From assembly GCA_943329075.2 (NCBI GenBank), contig CALQCM020000049.1, positions 1 to 35,075 of the forward strand: DNA of 35,075 nt, given 5' to 3'. A program made the translations under genes and the position numbers. Below the pieces are notes generated by a model. That model worked only from the letters and a program-made list of their open reading frames with translations. It searched no databases and had not been told where the DNA came from. Positions 32,401 to 35,075 of the stretch are shown in pieces (position 1 is the first letter of the stretch; each line of letters starts with the position of its first letter). Origin of the DNA: Chitinophaga pinensis (lineage in GTDB: Bacteria; Pseudomonadota; Gammaproteobacteria; Burkholderiales; SG8-41).

Positions 32401-34689
32401 CTGATCAAGGCAGAGCACGCGCTGCTCATCACCCGCGATAACGGTGCGCAGCGCCTCGTGGCGCCGCATGAGTTCGCGCACAGCCATGCGCAGCGCGGCC
32501 AGTTCTACATGCCCCTTCAATTGCAATAGAGGACTGACGTGATAGGCCATCGAGCCTGCGGGGGTGATTTGTGCCAATACCGAGAGCTGGCGTTGCGCTT
32601 CACTCAAGGGATAGGCGCTGGCATCGGCCAAGCTTGGCGTGCGCTCGGGTAGAAAGCCCCCCGCTCTGAGTTCAGCGACGCATTCTTTTACCACTTGCAC
32701 AATGCGCGCCACATCGGCATCAGTGTGTTCGGTGGATAGGAAATAGTTACGCCATTCCCAGATGAATATGCCCTTCTCCATCATGTGATAGAAGAGCAGT
32801 TCCAGATTGCTCGAGAACGAGAATCGGAACAGCGACCCAAAATGCACTACGCGAATCGATACTTGTTCGAGGTCAAAAAAGTCGTTCAGCTCTGCCGCAA
32901 GTGTTTGCGTTCGCCGGTTGAGCGCCTCCTGCAGCGCCGGTCCTTCGGCTTTGAGGTATCTCAGGGTCGCCAATAAAGCAATCATGGCGGTCGGGTGCTG
33001 GCAGAAGGTGCCCCCGAAGATAGTGCGATCGGCTAATGGATAGGAGGCATCCCCGTAATTCCACATCCCGCCATCAATGGCATCCATGTAGCGCGCAGCG
33101 CCTGCCACCACGCCTATGGGTATTCCACCGGCCAGCACCTTGCCGTAGGTAGCGATATCGGCCTTCACGCCAAACCAGGCCTGGGCCCCGCCTTGATGAA
33201 GGCGAAACCCGGTGATCATTTCATCGAAGATCAAGAGCGCACCGGCCTCTTCGGTGATACGTCTGATTTCTGTTAAGAATTCGCGCGGCTGAAGATCGGG
33301 GCGACGGCTTTGCACCGGTTCGACCACCACCGCGGCCAATTCGTTGGCGTGCGCGCGGATGAATTCCAGCGCGGCATCGCTGCCGTAATCAAGCAGCCAA
33401 AGATCATCCACCGAGCCTTGCGTGATGCCGGGTGCAACCGGAACACTGCTGAGCATCGAGTCTTGCCAAACCGGACGCCCCATGACGTTGTCGGCATGGC
33501 CGTGATAGGAGCCCTCAAACATGACGATCTTGTCGCGCCGTGTTGCCGCGCGCGCCAAGCGCAACGCCGCCATCACCGCCTCGGTACCGGTGTTGGTGAA
33601 GGTGACCCGTTCCATCCCGGTCATCTGGCACAGCAGTTCCGCGGCCTCACCGGCCTGGGACGCACGGGCCCCGAGCATCAGGATATCGTTGTGCGGATCG
33701 GCCAAGGCCTCTTCGATGAATTTGGGGTGGTGACCAAATAGAGTTACCCCTTGACCCATGGTGATATCGATGTACTGGTTGCCATCGATATCCCAGAGCT
33801 TGGCGCCTTGTGCGCGTTGCCCGGTGATCGGGTAGAGCATCTCCTTAGTCGTAAAACGAAAACCCACCGCCGCGCGGCTATCGGCGAGAACGCCTCGATA
33901 GCGCGTGGCCAATTCCTTGGAGCGCCGCGTTTTAGAGGTATACCGGCCGATCAGCGCCTCAAGATGCCGGCTTTGTTGATCGCTAAGTCCACGTGCGCGA
34001 ATCTCCAGGGGCGAGAGCATGCGATGACTGACCGCAGCCGAGGAAGGTGTTGCTGCCCCCGGTAATGCCGCCGAAACACGAACCGGCTGCACCGCGACGG
34101 TAACGGGCACAGGAGCTGTCTTGGGCGGGCCAGCAGCAGATGCATGCGCCGATGGTGAGGCTTGCGCTGTTGATGCCGCTTGCGCGGTTGACGCAGGCGA
34201 TCCGCGCGTTCCGAGCCCATTGAGAAACGCCAACTGCTGCGCAACCACTTGATTGATGGCCTGCGAGGCGGTTTCAATCTGCTGCCTAAATATGGCCTCC
34301 AGTTCGCCCTCTACGGCGGCGCTCAAATCCACTCGTATCCCAGCGGGAGCGGGTAGAGCTACCAACGACGCTGCTGGGGTGAGCACCACGCGCGGCGCTA
34401 CCGGCGCTTCGGGGGCCACCACCTGGTGCTCCACGATGTAGTTCGCCAGCGCATCCATGGTGGTCAACTCCGCAAAAAACTGCGGTATGGCTATGCTAAT
34501 GCCAAAGCGGGCCTCCACCACGCGCTGCACCTCCATCAACACCAGCGAATTGGCCCCCATCTCCAGAAACGGTATGTGGATATCGGCCTCACTGGGTGCG
34601 CTAGGCAGCGCCTTGGCCATGAACTCACGCAAAAGACCTTCGATGGCCATACGATCGGCTATAAGGTTCGCCTTCTGTTGAATCGTCAT
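29362..34689 (-). CDS. Hybrid NRPS: ACP-aminotransferase-C-A-PCP
   Basis: About 1,775 residues. Carrier domain 10-90 has Ser48 in GANSL. An Ala/Pro/Ser linker follows (about 90-222). A glutamate-1-semialdehyde-type aminotransferase covers about 225-680, with the PLP lysine at about 517 in TYGKVLAGG and FDEMITGFR before it. A condensation domain covers about 692-1115, with HHIVVDG at 822-828. An adenylation domain covers about 1130-1655 (YTSGTTGKPKG, NEYGPTE, GELYIGG). PCP is about 1670-1740, with Ser in LGGHSLL. The layout suggests that a beta-ketoacyl chain on the ACP is transaminated to beta-amino, then condensed with the A-domain amino acid. The pocket residues read by eye (D, A, T, K, V, G, E, V, G, K) resemble Asn codes. 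It ends in an Arg-rich tail that may dock to the PKS. Confidence 0.93.
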   Translation of the reverse strand: MTIQQKANLIADRMAIEGLLREFMAKALPSAPSEADIHIPFLEMGANSLVLMEVQRVVEARFGISIAIPQFFAELTTMDALANYIVEHQVVAPEAPVAPRVVLTPAASLVALPAPAGIRVDLSAAVEGELEAIFRQQIETASQAINQVVAQQLAFLNGLGTRGSPASTAQAASTAQASPSAHASAAGPPKTAPVPVTVAVQPVRVSAALPGAATPSSAAVSHRMLSPLEIRARGLSDQQSRHLEALIGRYTSKTRRSKELATRYRGVLADSRAAVGFRFTTKEMLYPITGQRAQGAKLWDIDGNQYIDITMGQGVTLFGHHPKFIEEALADPHNDILMLGARASQAGEAAELLCQMTGMERVTFTNTGTEAVMAALRLARAATRRDKIVMFEGSYHGHADNVMGRPVWQDSMLSSVPVAPGITQGSVDDLWLLDYGSDAALEFIRAHANELAAVVVEPVQSRRPDLQPREFLTEIRRITEEAGALLIFDEMITGFRLHQGGAQAWFGVKADIATYGKVLAGGIPIGVVAGAARYMDAIDGGMWNYGDASYPLADRTIFGGTFCQHPTAMIALLATLRYLKAEGPALQEALNRRTQTLAAELNDFFDLEQVSIRVVHFGSLFRFSFSSNLELLFYHMMEKGIFIWEWRNYFLSTEHTDADVARIVQVVKECVAELRAGGFLPERTPSLADASAYPLSEAQRQLSVLAQITPAGSMAYHVSPLLQLKGHVELAALRMAVRELMRRHEALRTVIAGDEQRVLCLDQLPDAGLTLTDLSLLNPADNAVAAALAVHACRPFDLSRGPLFEAHLLRVAPDEHLLLLKAHHIVVDGLSLNLVVKELAELYSATLNGVAANLPEPLQFREYNQWRATTKFPKQEAYWLGQLEGELPVLDLPADRLEPRVRSFQGARHTRAVPASLLARVRALSRAQGCTDFMTLFAAYALWLHRMCATDDLLVGMPVAGRNLKGGEQLVGYCTHLIPIRSRVRWDQSFAEYLRGIRDTLLQGYQNQDYPFAELINHPAMKTRRGNLISAVFNLDRPGTAPVMAGLKVNWRSQPIDHTAFALTMNLTEVNDEMVLECDFSRDLFDESSIARYVGNFLTLLEAITIDPGQSVANLPLLDTAEREQLLIEWNDTARDYPRGSCVHQLFEAQVERTPDAIALRCGEMDISYADLNAKANRLAHWLRAQGVGPEVVVGLCAERSPELVVGLIAILKAGGAYLPIDPGYPAARIGFMIEDAGIAMLLTQAALHSRLNLPAGVRAVSLDTQHDLYANHPIADLHNSANPTNLAYLIYTSGTTGKPKGAMIEHRGLVNYLCWAVHRYEVAQGEGSPLHSSISFDATITCLYAPLIAGRRLTLLPEGGHEIDTIRAALQSGQDWSLLKFTPAHLELINAMIPVEQLAGLTHFVVMGGEALLARHVAPWFFHAPDTRLINEYGPTETVVGCCVHEVNAGDMAADGRSAVSLPIGRPIANTQLYVLDANRQPVPVGVKGELYIGGDGVARGYHRRPELTAERFVSIDETGVSLGASVQGRGARLYRSGDIVRYLADGTLVYLGRIDNQIKLRGYRVELGEIEIVLASQPGVGEAVVLAHRRSDQDVRLIAYASAESGASLDERTLRRSLAQVLPEHMLPGTIMLLDALPLTPSGKVDRGALPLPDSISRHSVAAFVEPGGHAEKRIAAVWSELLQIARVGADDNFFDLGGHSLLVLPLRERLQSLFDRPVTPVDIFRFPSIAAQARFLTQPEDSPMPNQNDAQELAKRRRTAFRQQREQRRNLG

Positions 34690-35075
34690 GCTCGATCTGC
34701 TCCAGGGAAAAACGGATTAACGGTGCCGGGAACTGTCCAGATATCTTCCCGATCTAAGTCGATGCGAACCGCGAGCCCACTGTGGCGACCCGCATCGATT
34801 TCATAAGGCGCCAGATAGAGCTTTCCGGCATGTACAGCGCCGCCCATGAAACCGCGGCAAGCGGGCTCGACGCGGGCAAGATCGCAGAACGACCAGCTTG
34901 CCGCGTCATTAAAATCCATGGCCAGTTCATGGCGCGTGAGTTGACCGTGATAGGCGCCGACGCCGCGACAATGCGGCACAAGAAACAGATGCCGGCCATC
35001 GCATATCGCGCCGAAGAAGCCTCGGCTTCCCGAATTGACGCCCGCGCAATCGAACACCGACCAGGCGTTCGCCTC
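34686..35075 (-). CDS. Repeat protein, probable beta-propeller (partial, 5' end beyond window)
   Basis: The frame is open to the window edge, so the N-terminus is missing; a GTG at 35057 is unlikely to be the true start. The visible 129 or so residues contain repeats of about 52-56 residues, each beginning with Trp-Ser. They share the core RGF-(F/M)-G-(A/G)-(I/V), then DGRHLFLVP or AGKLYLAP, then HGQL or HSGL. This pattern of W, G and aromatic beta-strands suits a propeller or Kelch-like fold; I do not recognise a named family. It overlaps the NRPS start by four bases (ATGA at 34686-34689), so it is tightly coupled to the biosynthetic operon. Its function is unknown; a sugar- or product-binding role is only a guess. 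Confidence 0.75.
   Translation of the reverse strand, partial: EANAWSVFDCAGVNSGSRGFFGAICDGRHLFLVPHCRGVGAYHGQLTRHELAMDFNDAASWSFCDLARVEPACRGFMGGAVHAGKLYLAPYEIDAGRHSGLAVRIDLDREDIWTVPGTVNPFFPGADRA

Overview
The window is about 35 kb of high-GC proteobacterial chromosome. The gene order suggests a betaproteobacterium: an smc-zipA-ligA-galU-hpt block, then dapC-dapD, a PilT-family ATPase, prmB-rluB, and recR-ybaB-dnaX-SRP RNA. I infer that from order and protein style and cannot name a genus.

Positions 1-20,587 are ordinary core genome. A minus-strand run (1-8,495) holds a purine/methylthio-nucleoside phosphorylase, a hypoxanthine phosphoribosyltransferase, galU, ligA, zipA and smc, mostly overlapping or touching. 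A divergent promoter region separates it from a plus-strand run: queF, dapC, dapD, a conserved unknown gene, a PilU-like twitching ATPase and prmB. PrmB runs tail-to-tail into a second minus-strand run: rluB, recR, ybaB, dnaX with an apparent tau/gamma slippery site, a PagL-like outer-membrane protein and the 4.5S SRP RNA. acs (acetyl-CoA synthetase) and tRNA-Ser(GGA) follow on the plus strand.

After the tRNA the character changes. About 690 bases hold no intact gene, contain a possible coding remnant and end in a very AT-rich stretch with inverted and direct repeats. Then come cysD, with an unusual N-terminal extension of about 183 residues, and cysNC. Together these are predicted to make PAPS (activated sulfate).

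From 24,759 to the window edge, convergent to cysDNC, lies one end of a hybrid NRPS/PKS operon. In transcription order it has a repeat protein (partial, probably a beta-propeller), an NRPS with ACP-aminotransferase-C-A-PCP, and a one-module PKS with KS-AT-KR-ACP. The ACP-AMT-C-A-PCP block has the layout of the second half of the iturin/mycosubtilin MycA/ItuA protein. The A-domain pocket read by eye resembles Asn codes. The likely product logic is a beta-amino acyl chain joined to Asn and extended by one reduced malonyl unit. No thioesterase, loading module, sulfotransferase or transporter is visible, so the product cannot be completed from this window. The tRNA junction, the disrupted spacer and the accessory genes fit a genomic island inserted at or near tRNA-Ser.
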